This document shows positions 32,831 through 44,397 of a stretch of 64,000 nt of DNA, piece by piece (positions within the stretch are counted from its first letter, which is position 1; every line of letters starts with the position of its first letter). This DNA comes from Pyrenochaeta sp. MPI-SDFR-AT-0127. Its lineage: Eukaryota; Ascomycota; Dothideomycetes; Pleosporales; Cucurbitariaceae. The translations under genes were made by a program, and so were the position numbers. Location of the stretch: assembly GCA_020747015.1 (NCBI GenBank), contig JAGTJM010000005.1:186001-250000 (forward strand). The letters run 5' to 3'. Below the pieces are notes generated by a model. The model saw only the letters and a list, made by a program, of their open reading frames with translations. It ran no database searches and was not told where the DNA came from.

Positions 32831-34880
32831 TAGCATTTTAAACAAAAACGAGCCTTAAACACTAGAAGGCCACTGCTACGCTTATATTACTATCGCAACC
32901 CCTTAATCTTATCTATTAAAGCTAGAGAATCTAATAGCATTACTAAGAAGTAATAATTAGCTATAGGGCTATAGGTAGTTCGAACTATATATATCTCTAT
33001 TTCTATATAATATTTATTATAATAGTATCTCTTTCTAGCCCTATAGGACTATTTCTAGCTACTCTTTCTATTCTAGAGAAGCTATTCTATCTCCCTTCTA
33101 TTTTTAGTTTTAGAAGACTATTTCTAGTTCTTATCTAATTTAGACTTCTATTATAGCTAGTCTTTATACTAAATATTCCTTTTTAATTATCTTAATCTCT
33201 CTATCTTCTTTTTTTTTTTTTTACTTACTTCTTATATAAATCCTATACTAGCCTTCTAATAGAGATTATCCTAGGATTTTATATTACTATAGGTTATATC
33301 TTCTTTTCTCCTATACTTAAAAAGATACGCTACTACGTAAGATAGTTACTAGAAGCTTTTTTACTTTAGATAAGTAAATATTTTATTTTTCCGCTACTTC
33401 TTCGCTATAACTAATATCTAGGTCTATAGAGTTAAGCTAATATTCTTTTATAATCTATCCTACTTAATATATAATCTAGTTTAGGTAATAATCTTTACTA
33501 CTAAACTACTTCTTATATAGATTCTAGTAAATCTATTACCTTATATTTATAATAAATATTATATAGAAATAGAGATATATATATATTTCTATAGGAAGGA
33601 AGAGTTCTACTTAGATAGTATTAGATCTACCTCTAATACTATTCTAAATAGGCTTTATTACCTCTATTTCTCTATATATAAGTATGGCTCTTTAGTAGTA
33701 GATAGTAGGATAAGTTCTTCTTATCCTTCTATACTAGACTTATAGGAATAAAGGTATTCTTAGTTATCTACTATAGTACGCACTCTTATATACCTTTAAG
33801 TTATACTTAGATCTATTTTAGAACCCTTTAGTACCTATATTATTATAATATTAGCTAGGTTAGAGTATATAAATTAACTCTAGTTCTATACTAAAAGTAT
33901 AATAATTTAAGAGTTAGTTATTAATATATTAGGAGGGTTAAGAAGTATAAATTATACTCTTTAATATTTCTAGAAATAATAGTAAAGCTCTAATATTAAA
34001 CCTATTTAAGTATATATTATATATAGGTTATTATATCCTCTTAGATAGAAGTTATCTCTAAAAATAGAAATTCTTAGAAATTTACTAGATTAGAGAAGTA
34101 AGAAGAAGAAATAATAGACTAGATTAGCTAGGGAGACTACTTTATATATCCCTCTATTTTACTATTCTATCTACTTCTAGAATCTAAGGTAAGAGAGATT
34201 TAATAAAGTAAAGGTAAGAGATAAATAAAGTAAGAGATACTCTTTTCTAGTAGTCTATTATATAGCCTAGTATAGGTTAAGCTAGCCTAATATAGAGTAG
34301 GTAGCCTTAATACCTAGTAGTTAGTAGCTACTTAGGATAAGTAGCCCTAAGAAGAGGAATATTATTAGCTATTAGGCTAAGAGATATTACTTTAGGCTAA
34401 GGTAGGCTAGAGTATACTTCCTATAAGAAGAACTACTACTCCTAAGGAGTTTTAGTAGGAATTCATCTATAGTTTACCTTAAATACTATATTATCCTTCT
34501 ATAAGATTCTATTATTTCTAATCTATTCTATATAACCTAATATATACTATATAATAGAACCTTTATATCTAGAGGTAAGTAAATCTATATAAAGTTATAT
34601 TATAAGAAACTTTTAATTCTAAGAGTAAGTAGTCTTTTATAAAGCTATATTATAAGATATCTTTACCTTTAGAGGTAGGTAGTCCTTTATATAGCTATAG
34701 TACTAGCTAATCTTTACTCCTAGGGGTAACCTAACCCTACCTTCGTAGTATAGTTTAGTAATATAGTATTTAGGTATAGAACTCTCTATCCTCTCTACGA
34801 GGTCTTTATATCCTAGTTCTATATATATTCTAATAAATTTAGTATTATTAAAACTTTACTCGAGAGCGTCTACATTAACC
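32831..34880. repeat. Second TA-saturated island, RIP-like
   Basis: About 2 kb is composed almost only of A/T with scattered CTA/TAG words and a pyrimidine run near 33205, with stops in every frame. It has the same character as 29395-30500 and 38330-39040. It is the remains of repeats too mutated to name. Confidence 0.8.
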
Positions 34881-34957
34881 TTAGGGCGGTGACTTACTTT
34901 ATCGTGGTCGCGAAAGTCTCACGAAGGGTCATGTTAAATGAATGCAGATCTGGAAGT

Positions 34958-36323
34958 TCACATATTTCTGCTGCTCACGCTCTCCAGCTCATATGGGCCT
35001 GCCCAATGGGGTAGCTCGATCGGTCTGTTATCGCCAATAGGTTGTGGAGGAGCTTCAATGTAGGACCACTCCAATAGAAAACTCTGTTGCTGCGCCTGGG
35101 CGATTAACTTTTTCTGCCGCTTCTTTGACTCTTCAGTCCACCGTGCTTTATCGTTCCGAAATTCGTACTCGTGGCGGACCACAGTGTCATGTTGCATCCA
35201 GTCTTCGGCAGAAGGTGTGAAGGGTTCTGCCGCCACGCGTGCCATGAAATAGTCTTCTTTGTATATTGTATTCTCGAGGTCGAGTCGGTAGGCTTCCGTC
35301 ATATAGGACAGCGCGTGTACAGGGCGAGAGAGGGAGAGATGAAATCGCCCGCGCTGATTATAGTATGCCGCATTTTTTTGGTTCTGTTCTTCCGATGTGC
35401 ACGTGCAAGAGGTTGTAAAGTTGACCTTGGCCTTTTTAGGCTTCGAGAAGGGCTTCAACAAAAATGTAAAGGCGTTTGGAGCAAAGATTGCTTCAATAAG
35501 TGTTTTTATTTCGTCGTGAAAGCCCCGATGGAGGCCCACATACGCATTACCGTCCACAAAAACCAAGACATAGTCATCTTTGTTTTGGTGGTTGAGGTAG
35601 AGATTCTGTACCCGGTCGAGTCAGTATAAACATAATGGCTTAATAGTGAGTTTAAAATTAGCCAGCACATACTCTTAGTTGTGTCTTCTTCTCCGTTCCT
35701 ATGGATAATGAGTTCTTGAGCGACGTTGGGAGATCACCTCCCATACGGTATCTCCTACCTTCGTCGAACTGGATGACCCATCCTCCGGCAGCATTAATTG
35801 CGACATCATGGATGGTACCATATTTATTGCGAGATACTTCTTCTTGTATGATATCCTCCAGTTCTTTTGGTAAATTTGCCCACCGATAACGTTTCAAACT
35901 GCCAATATGAGCGAAGAATGACCCTGGGTTTGGACCAAGGCTTAAGAGCACAGGTTCGAGTTCGTTAGGATCGTTCTGAGCTTGCTTTGCAAACGCTCGC
36001 AGTGCCTCTATTTCAACCAGCATCTTCTCACAGTTTTCGATACAGGTCCTCTTAATACCGTTCTTTTGTTGTCCAAGGAACGCGAAGCAGTCGTTGCCAC
36101 GAATTTTGGAGGCGTAACGATTTTTGGGAAGCTTGAGGTATTTGTCAACCCAGGGATTGGGCAAACCATGGCTAGACGAACAGAGTCAGTGGTTCAATGG
36201 GATCTACACCGATGGCAATAAAACATACTGAAGTACTTTTGAGGATTCATCAACGTCCCATGTCACACTAGCTAAATAGCTGTTGTGGGGTCCCAAGAAC
36301 GCAAAATGCAGTTTTGGTGGCAT
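34958..36323 (-). CDS. Conserved fungal protein with repeated FLGP-type modules
   Basis: Exons 36229-36323, 35673-36171 and 34958-35605 join to 413 aa; introns are 57 and 67 bp, both with GTATGT donors. The ATG at 36323 begins MPPKLHFAFLGPHNSYLAS. Related modules recur as NDCFAFLGQQKNG, PVLLSLGPNPGSFFAHIGS, HDVAINAAGGWVIQFDEG and DYVLVFVDGNAYVGL. Each is a beta-hairpin-like unit, so the N-terminal half is probably a repeat fold. The C-terminal part is helical and charged (EESKKRQKKLIAQAQQQ). Similar proteins are common in ascomycetes, but I know of no assigned function. No signal peptide is seen. It is divergent from the transporter at 36771. Confidence 0.8.
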
Positions 36324-36770
36324 CCTCTCGATTCCACAAGATTTTCCAGGGCGTTAACGAAGCACACCAAAGCAATGCGGCAAAGGGAGAGTACGTCTGA
36401 AATCCCGCAAGAGCTTCAGACTCCGCGGACAAGGGAACCCCGCCCACCAGCTGAGCCTCCTATCTCGCTTATCACCACGGCAGCTGCAGCCACATTATTT
36501 GTGACCAGTCCTCCATTGGGGCTTCCCCACGCTCAGCCTTCAGCTGATGCCTGACTAGCGTACACGCCACAGACCAGCAGACGAGTCACGTCCAGCTCGA
36601 AAGCGATTATGTGTCGCGTTTCGATGTGCGCATCCCAATGCGGTGACCCACCGAAAACAAGGCAGGGACAAGGCAAAAGAGGCATGGCCAAAAGACATTG
36701 TGCAGCTCCGTCATACAAAGAGAAGGCTGAATACTCCTCACTCCGATGAACTGCTCCATTCTCCACCAAA
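36324..36770. promoter_or_regulatory. Shared divergent promoter region
   Basis: A 447-bp interval lies between the start codons of two divergent genes and must hold both promoters. No specific binding site can be assigned. The frame at 36285-36554 is a shadow. Confidence 0.45.
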
Positions 36771-38286
36771 ATGAAAATTCTGAGCTATGTCCAGGACCGT
36801 TGGGGGTCATTGTTTCAAACGCCAAAATATCGAAGTAGCCGAGACAACCTCTTCAAGCTATTTTTCAGGACACTCGACAGGCGTCAATGGGGATACTTCC
36901 TGGCAAGCATTTTCAATATGAATGGGTGTGCCAGAACCTAATATACCTTCACAGGTTGGCGTGTTCTCTTGGTCATGGGACGCATTCGACTTCCACACGG
37001 CGACAATTACCTATTCTGAGCTCTCTAAAGAGTTTTCCAGGACATACACCCAGATATCCGTAGGCATTACCCTTACACTCATGTTTCGGCCGTTTGGCGC
37101 CGCTATTTTCGGCCTAGCGGCCGATCGCCACGGCAGACAGTGGCCGTTCATCATCAACAACATCCTCCTTATTATTTTTGAGCTCGCTACAGGATTTTGC
37201 CAGACGTATGAACAGTTTTTAGCTGTTAGATCACTTTTTGGATTCGCGATGGGCGGCATATATGGCAATGCTGCGGCAACGGCGTTGGAGGACATCCCAG
37301 ATCCCGCCAAAGGGCTTTTTTCCGGCATGTACCAAAACGGATATCCTTTCGGCTACCTTCTCGCCGTCGTGTTCTGGAAAGCGTTTGACGAGAAATCCCG
37401 GTACGGATGGAGAGTTTTATTCTGGTTTGGTGCGGTTCCTCCAGTCCTGCTCATCGTCGCTAGATGTTATATGCAAGAAACGCGAGTATACCAAAGCAGA
37501 AAAGGGCCAGGAGAGATCAGCAAGACTTTTAAAGAGGTATTGGAAGAGATATTTTTCATAGTCAAAGGATATTGGAGAAGAATCTCCTATATGATATTGA
37601 TGATGGCGGTCTTCAGTTTCACAGTAAGTAATCGCGATGCAGTGACTTCCAAGACTCAACTTTCGCTGACATATATGCAGACGCATGGCACTCAGGACAT
37701 CTATCCTCTAATGCTCCAGAACAAGTATGGGTTCGACTCTAGTGGGGTTACCCGCGTCCAGGTTACTGGGAATATTGGAGGCATTGTAGGAGGAACCTTA
37801 ATTGGATATTCGAGCCAGATCTTTGGCAGACGACTCGCGATAATTGCCATGTGTATCCTAGGAGGCGCACTTCTCTATCCGTATACCTTTTCCTCGGATT
37901 CTGGTCTTTACGCTGCAGCGTTCTTCGAACAATTCATGGTCCAAGGCGCATTTGGGGTCGTCCCGATACACCTCATCGAACTCTCCCCACCTGCTTTCCA
38001 AACCTTCATAGTGGGGACTTCATATCACCTTGGAATTCTTGTGGCTTCGGCTTCTAATTCCATCGAGACCGCGATTGGGGAGAGATATCCGCTTCCATCA
38101 CGGGATGGGACAGCTACGTATGACTATGGCACTGTTATATGTATTTTCGCCGCATGTGTGTTCGTAGTCCTGGCTCTAGTGGTGAGTCTTGGCCCTGAGG
38201 ATAGGGGAGCGGCATTGAGCGGGAACAATGATAACGAAGAATCTGGAAGGGCAAATCCGGTTGATCTGAACTCTCCCATTGCCTGA
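36771..38286 (+). CDS. Jen1/SHS-type carboxylate transporter (MFS)
   Basis: Exons 36771-36902, 36955-37623 and 37681-38286 join to 468 aa. Intron 1 (52 bp) has a GC-AG border (CTG|GCAAGC ... CACAG|GTT), which restores the family segment GYFLVGVFSWSWDAFDFHT. Intron 2 is 57 bp, a multiple of three, so the unspliced frame stays open. The signature AADRHGRQWP after helix 2 and FGFAMGGIYGNAAATALED are typical of sialate:H+ symporter/lactate permease family members. The Jen1 selectivity motif NXX[S/T]HX[S/T]QDXXXT appears after splicing as SFTTHGTQDIYPL, with the first Asn and last Thr replaced. It should import a carboxylic acid with protons at the plasma membrane; the substrate is uncertain. Confidence 0.9.
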
Positions 38287-38329
38287 ACTAGAGTAGAGAT
38301 AGTTTTCACGCTATCAATCTTATACTATT

Positions 38330-39040
38330 CCAATCCATGTACTCTTGCCTCTCTAAGTACTTATGATTTGCATATTTCGAGAGATATGATATACTTAGGT
38401 AGACAGTTAAATTTCTCTAGCACTCTCTTTCCTACCATAGCTAGTTAGTGCTAAGAAATGCCTAACTAATTCGCTTGTATAACTAACTCGCTTGTAAAGT
38501 ACCTTATCTAATAAGATATATTAGAATTAGTATAATTAGTAAGATTAGTATAATTAGCACGATTAGTATAATATTATAGGGTAGGAGCTTATAATTATAG
38601 AGCTAAAAATTAAGAGACTTAGAGAAAGATAAATTTTAGCTACTATTTAATAAATAGCTATACTACCCTTATTATCTAAAGGGTAGTATATTAAATAAGG
38701 AGTCTAAATTTTATAATATCTACTAATAAACTTACTAAGTAATTATTATTACTATTTCTTATTATAGTATAGTTTTATTAGTCTATATATTACCTATCTT
38801 ACCTTATAGCTATACTATTTCTTCTAGTTAGTATAAAACCCTCTATACTACTTATCTTATTTAAAGTACTTTTAGGATATATTTATTTTTCTATTAAATA
38901 ATATCCTATTATTCCTACTTAATATTATTTATATATAAAGGTTCCTCTCTTATAGTAACTATAGTCTAATTCTACTTCTATTAACTAGTATCTTTAGTAG
39001 TATTCTAGTAAGAGTTACTATAGTCGCGAGCTTCTGTTTA
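38330..39040. repeat. Third TA-saturated island, RIP-like
   Basis: TA-rich, stop-filled sequence like the islands at 29.4 and 32.8 kb, beginning shortly after the transporter stop codon. No source element is recognisable. Confidence 0.75.
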
Positions 39041-39374
39041 ATAGGAGACTTAATTAGAGAAGTAGGTCGATGATTTGGTTGAGAATTAACAATCTATTGA
39101 GCATGTTGTTGTCCACATATATTCTTGGAACATAGTTGCTGGAGTAAAGCATCTGAGGGGCCCGTGGATGGCGCATTTCGCAGTCCGCGCACGCCTCATT
39201 GCCAGGCTGTTGGGCATGGCAGACCAAAATTGAAGGAATCAAATACCACGCATCCCAAAGACTGGGACACATAATACAATCCAAAGTCAGCATAACACTT
39301 TCACACGATTCAGCCATCCCATCTTGTTTTCCTCCTAATATTAAGCTTCCACTACACGCGGAGTTCAGCCCATC

Positions 39375-39827
39375 ATGTCAAGCGCACTCCCTACTATTCC
39401 TCAGTACCTCTTCGGCGTCGCTGAACCAACCATACTCATACTTGCCTTCATTATCACCTCGCTACTGCCGGAGTACTATGTTTCCTCCCTGCCAAAACTT
39501 GCATCTTCTTGGTCTCTTCTCCTAACAAAACAAATCAGTATTTACCAAATGAGCACCCTATTCCTCTTGTCTGCTCTTCTATCAATTCGTGTCTTGAATT
39601 CTATTGATGATGTCAAGGTGGCCAGAGCATTCATGACTGCGCTCTGGTGAGGTGACTTGGGACACTTGGGTGTTACTATGTGGTGCTTGGGCTGAGAAAT
39701 ACTCAGGAACATGGGCTCACGGATTTTGGTGGTCCGGGGAAACATTGGTATTTCCACCTTCTTGTTCACAATGAGGACGCTTTACTTCCTCGGTGTATTC
39801 GGGAGCGACGTCAACGCCAACTACTAG
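39375..39827 (+). pseudogene. DUF7704-like small membrane protein with two in-frame stops
   Basis: One frame of 151 codons runs from the ATG at 39375 to TAG at 39825. It starts MSSALPTIPQYLFGVAEPT, has several hydrophobic helices and later GDLGHLGVTMWCLG and RTLYFLGVFGSD, all typical of the fungal DUF7704 family at normal length. Two TGA codons interrupt it at 39648 and 39699; the second stands where the family usually has Trp. G-to-A change of TGG explains this and matches RIP-type mutation near the TA island. A 60-bp intron from 39647 could bypass both stops but would delete a conserved segment, so a pseudogene is more likely. Function of the family is unknown. Confidence 0.7.
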
Positions 39828-40137
39828 GTGGGGAGTGCCTGCTAGTGGCAGCCGTGGGAGGTGTGATGGCGAGTTTGGTAAGCGATGACATTGTTGTTAC
39901 GCCTCCAAGCATCGAACGAGGACTCTTATTTCCCGCAGAATTGCCTCGTTAGGTTTTCAGAGTGATGATCCTTCAGGGTCGATAGTGATAGGATGTGTAA
40001 AGAGATGGATGAAAGCTCCGAGAAATATGGTCGGAACTTACCGAAATTCATGTCGACGGTAAATCAAGGGAGCTGTCGCACCTTGCTAAATCAATCCCCT
40101 GTTCAAAGGCATCGCCTCCCACCACCTCCACTTCTCA

Positions 40138-40332
40138 ATGCGGCCGCACAAAATCCACTTTCTTGCTCTATCTGCCGCAATCACCCTAATTTACTTCTCT
40201 AAATCGGGTACGACCGTTCGAACGACATGGTAGGCATCGCCAGAGCAGATTGACCCAGAACAGCACGTTGCAGTTCTTCAATCATCAGATAGCTTATTCA
40301 GCCAAGGTGGCTTATATGACCTAGCCTTTTAA
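40138..40332 (+). pseudogene. 5' stub of a signal-anchored protein gene
   Basis: The frame begins MRPHKIHFLALSAAITLIYFS, a type II signal anchor. It meets TAG at codon 32 (a possible CAG-to-TAG change), reads on as ASPEQIDPEQHVAVLQSSD, then enters TA-rich DNA and ends. It may be the N-terminus of a Golgi-type enzyme, but too little remains to name it. Confidence 0.4.
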
Positions 40333-40406
40333 TAATTACTTTAGTCTATTCCTAAAAACTAACTCTTACCCTATAGTATATCCTTAGTATAGGTATTTAT
40401 ATAGTA

Positions 40407-41834
40407 TTAAAGTTCTAAGATAAAGGTCCTGATATCATTAACAAATAATCCGGGCTGACTAAGAGCTGGGTAATGGCCGCCTTTATCATGGCGGTTAAAG
40501 AACACGAGGTTTGCACTACGTTCGACCCACGGTCGCGGCTGCAGAACGTTAGTACATGGCCGTAGAGTAATGATGGGTTTCGTGTGGTTTAAAGGGTCAA
40601 GCACATACCACTAGGGGAAACTTAGCAAGCTCCTTGAAAGGGCCGTTGATGTTTCCAAACTGTGAAACACCGGTTGGGACATCCGTGGAGGGGAAGTTCA
40701 GAACCTATTATGAGGAGAAACTGCGTCAGTGAACCTTCCTTATGTGGTGGATAAGAGAGACTGGTCTCGACCGACCTTACTAAACAGCCCGTAGCCTCGG
40801 ATAGCAGCAACAGGCTCTTGGATCCACATGAGCATCGTGTCGGTAATAATATCGTCCAAAGTAATCACGTAGTTGTCGCTGACGCCATACTTGAGATCCC
40901 ACATCCAGCTGGCGAGCCCAACGGGACTATCGGACAGGGCTACAGAAACCATCTGTGGCTTCTGGGTCTGTATTGTGGCATATCCAAAGTGCTTGGATGT
41001 CCACTCGCTCGAAGCAGAGATGTAATCACTCTCCTCCAGGGTGGTCAGGCCTTGCGAGTAGCGTTCCTGGTCCTCCGCGGTTGGCAGCAGCAGGAAGAAG
41101 TCAGTGTAATGGCCGATGAGGCTGTTGCGAACATCGACAGCCATCCACATGCCCACGACCCACCCAATGTCCGTCGAGGCAACGATATACCTGTCGTATC
41201 CAAGCTGCTTCATCATGGCGTCAAACGCCCGCCCAACCTCTCGGGGGCCCTGGCCGTCTTGGGTGGGGGCCGGGCTGAAGCCATAACCGGGCAGGTCAGG
41301 GGCGACGACGTGGAACGAGGCTCCGCTGCTGCTGCTGGCAGTCAGGTTGTTGATAACGTTTGACCACTCGGTATGGGTGGACGTCCACCCGTGTATCAGA
41401 AGCAGGGGGATCGCGTCCTTGGCCTTGGACTTTTCGTGAACAAAGTGGAGGGGGATCGGCGCCGAGTAATTGCCATTGCCGGGGACCGTGGTCGCGTAAT
41501 GCTTCTGTTTGTTGAGCTCCTTCTCTGTGGCCCTCCAGTCATATTCAGTGGCCCAGTATTGGGCCAGTTTAGCCACGGCTTCCGGGGGAGGTCCCTCGAT
41601 GGACCAGCCGTGGATAACGTTCGGCGACGGGCGATAGTCATGCACCTTTCGTTCAGTAACCTTCAAAAGCTTCTCGTTGACCTGTATGTCAAAGCGCTGA
41701 GGAGATATGGTCTCCGGGAAATAGAAATTGAGTTTCCTCCAGATTCCATCCTGGCCACTAGAAGGCGCAGCAGACGCCAGGGCCGCTAGGCTGACGCCCG
41801 AGACCGCGATCGTGACCGCTGTTTCCAGCAGCAT
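40407..41834 (-). CDS. Secreted epoxide hydrolase (alpha/beta hydrolase, EHN type)
   Basis: Exons 40776-41834, 40609-40704 and 40407-40538 join to 428 aa; introns are 71 and 70 bp. Residues 1-23 form a signal peptide. An N-terminal EHN domain precedes the hydrolase core (PQRFDIQVNE; WSIEGPPPEAVAKLAQYWATEYDWR). The oxyanion-hole motif is HGWTS (His148). The nucleophile is Asp222 in STDIGW, and the catalytic His is His407 in GGHYPALSQP, supplied by exon 3. Splicing also restores VPTGVSQFGN. The enzyme should open epoxides to diols by a covalent ester intermediate. Secretion is unusual compared with microsomal relatives and suggests an extracellular or vacuolar substrate. The intron 1 donor (GTCGGT) is weak but the only one that keeps frame. 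Confidence 0.9.
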
Positions 41835-43434
41835 TTTTAACTCAAGAAGAACAGGTATGAAAAGAATAAACTAGTCAGCTTTCTCTCAAACGCGTAGAAT
41901 ATTGAAAATTGGATAAAACTTCTCTTGCACCAAATCCACGGCAAAGCAGAACACCAACATATCTTATATACTAATTCATTAGATCCGAATAGATCTTAGT
42001 GAAGACTCCTGTCGCTGAGGGATGGGTTCCAGGATGACTACTACGACCGTTGAAGCTCCCGTCCTAGGGTGGCACTGAGACCCCCAGATCACGGAATACA
42101 GGGGAACACCCTGCGTATTTGAACCGCATGACATGCGATGTCATCAAGCTAAGCTGCAGGGTCATCATTTGCCGAACTTGCTGTTGAGCGCGGGAAACCT
42201 CACCAAACCTTCTTAAAAACATCCACACAGCTGACTAAATAGAGAAATTTAAGAAAACCAGTGCTGCCAATTTCTCTCAAGGCTGCTTGCTATGCCAGTT
42301 TTCCTGCATGTTCTACAACCCCTCTTCTTAAGTCGCGTTGACCGCTCTTAACTATTTCTTCCGGACGATTCGGCCACTGCCTACAAATTAAAGTCCCCCT
42401 AATTAATGAATTCCCGTCTCTTAAATACAGGGTCCTTCCTATACTACGTAGGTGAGACTTTTATCTCTACGCCGCTTGCTAAGGGTCTCATTTGCTTGTC
42501 AAAGGATCTCGTTCTTGGACTTTAACAACGCTATCGAATGCAGAAGGGTCTCTAGAATAGTTGCAGAAGAACTCCTTTAATGTCTTCTGAATTGTCTTTT
42601 GAGGTATCCAGATTGAGAGTTAACCTTAGGGATGCTCTTTGTGACCTGTGAGACCTAAGTGTTAGTAAGGCTAGCCTCCACCTCAATAGGTGTCGGAGCC
42701 CGTAGCTGCGCATCAAGCTTTAACCGCACAGCTTATGGGTTATGAGAAATAGCCCAACTCCTCTAAAACCACCCGGGATGTTGCTTTTTGTCATCACGAC
42801 TTGGTGGGCGGCGCAGAAGGCCGAAGAGAATTCTTGGAGATGTGGGTTATAGAGCATCTGATGAAATGCTCCATTTCTCGACCGCAGGCCTTCTCCAGCG
42901 GTCCAAAACACCGGAACTAAGGGGCTGGAGTATATGAGAGGAATGAAGTGGTATACAAAGCGTGAAAATGTTGTTCTCCTCTTAATATGTCTCAAAAGCC
43001 GGCGAGTAGTGCATCAAGAAGCCCTGAAACCAGAGTAATGTCATTTGTGGGGCTGATGACCCGCTAATGCATGTAATAATGACCTTGCATTCGCGCTTAG
43101 GGTCATCGACCCTCTCGATAGCGTCCAGGCTGAGCCTCCCTATCCGATCATGTGTCGATTCCCGTCGAGATACAGAAGCATCTGATTCGTTATTGAAAGG
43201 CTCGGTACCGGCCTTTTTCTGATACTAGTGTGAAAAGTTGACCATCTCGGCCATAAGCTCTGTCAGAAGCGCCGCTGCAATGTCACCATTGCGGTACTCA
43301 GGCCAACGACCAAACTTGAAGCCGATATAGGTCTGCTCGAAGCCATTGCATTAAAGAAGAGTAATAACCGCCAGCAGATAGCACTGCTACAATTTCATCG
43401 ATTTGAATCTCTGACTCTACCTACTGTCATCACC
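41835..43434. other. Intergenic region with a possible gene-end fragment
   Basis: 41835-42200 is the hydrolase promoter side. On the minus strand around 43240-43355 a stretch reads GFEQTYIGFKFGRWPEYRNG and on to a stop; it looks like the 3' end of a lost gene that I cannot identify. Nothing else is supported. Confidence 0.4.
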
Positions 43435-44354
43435 ATGTCAACCACCAATGTCTTGATCACTGGAGTCAACCGAGGTTTAACTTCTCGTCTCTCAGGTCCT
43501 CGCAAGCGCTAACATTGCTTAAGGCGTTGGCCTCGCTCTCCTTCAGACCTACCTAGCCCGGCCAAGCCACATTGTCATCGGGAGTGTCCGCGACGTCGCC
43601 GCCGCCAAGTCCAAAGGCCTCGCAGATATTCCCGCTGCTTCTGGTTCCAAACTCATTCTGATCAAGATCGAGTCGGCCTCCTTTACTGATCCCTCTCAAG
43701 CCATCAACGAGCTCGAGTCCCAGGGCGTTACGAAGTTGGACGTTGTCATCGCCAACGCCGCCATTGCTGTGAAGACGGTGCTTCCAGCGGCTAATGGTGA
43801 TGCCGAAGAATTTGCCAACATCCTTGCCATCAACACCGTGGGGCCGGTTGCTCTGTTTGCAGCGACGAAGCCGCTGCTCGATCGTGCGGAGAAGCCTAAG
43901 TGGGTGTCCATAAGCTCGTCGGTGGCGTCTCTCGCGAACCACGAGGCGTCTTTTGCATACCTGGGAGGACGTCCCATGGGTTTCGGTTATGGTGCGTCCA
44001 AGGCCGCGTTGAACCACCTTACCCTTAATATCCATTCGGAGAATCCAAACCTGACTGTAATTGCGCTGGATCCTGGGTAAGCTGCTCTTAAGCGCCATGG
44101 GAGTGTGATGAATGACGACTTTGACAGGTTCCTCGATACTGATATGGGCAATGCTGGGGCCAAAGCTTTTGGCATGGAAAAGCCGCCACACCATGTCGGT
44201 GACAATGTCAAGGCGATTGTGAAGCTTGTGAGTAGCTTCGCACGAAATTAACGAGAAGCTCAGTGCTAACATGTAGCTTCAGGTCGATGCTGCGACAAGA
44301 GAGACGCATTCCGGAAAGTTCTTGAACTTCGAGGGCCAAGAGGTACCGTGGTAG
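43435..44354 (+). CDS. Short-chain dehydrogenase/reductase
   Basis: Exons 43435-43474, 43524-44076, 44128-44227 and 44283-44354 join to 254 aa; introns are 49, 51 and 55 bp. The nucleotide-binding motif TGVNRGVG (residues 9-16) is formed across splice 1. The classical SDR elements follow: a VVIANAAI strand, SISSS with the active-site Ser, and Tyr169/Lys173 in YGASK. LDPGFLDTDMG after splice 2 matches the usual PG-x-x-x-T-D segment. It is cytosolic, and the NAD(P)(H) cofactor preference is not clear. The closest general resemblance is to fungal ketoreductases of the NorA type; the substrate is unknown and no biosynthetic core enzyme is nearby. The stop lies 43 bp from the convergent ankyrin gene stop. 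Confidence 0.9.
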
Positions 44355-44397
44355 AAGAAACTCATTCTAGAGACTATCGAATTTCAATAGGCTCTTT

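Noticed and set aside
33201..33225. Poly-T run as a transposon poly-A tail (LINE end)
   Set aside because: It lies in a uniformly TA-rich block with no coding trace or target duplication beside it.
36922..38286. Single-exon 454-aa transporter
   Set aside because: Starts inside intron 1 and keeps the in-frame intron 2, which disrupts the conserved HGTQD motif region.
36771..44354. Secondary-metabolite cluster (transporter, hydrolase, SDR)
   Set aside because: No backbone enzyme or pathway regulator is present, and pseudogenes and a TA-rich island lie between the genes.
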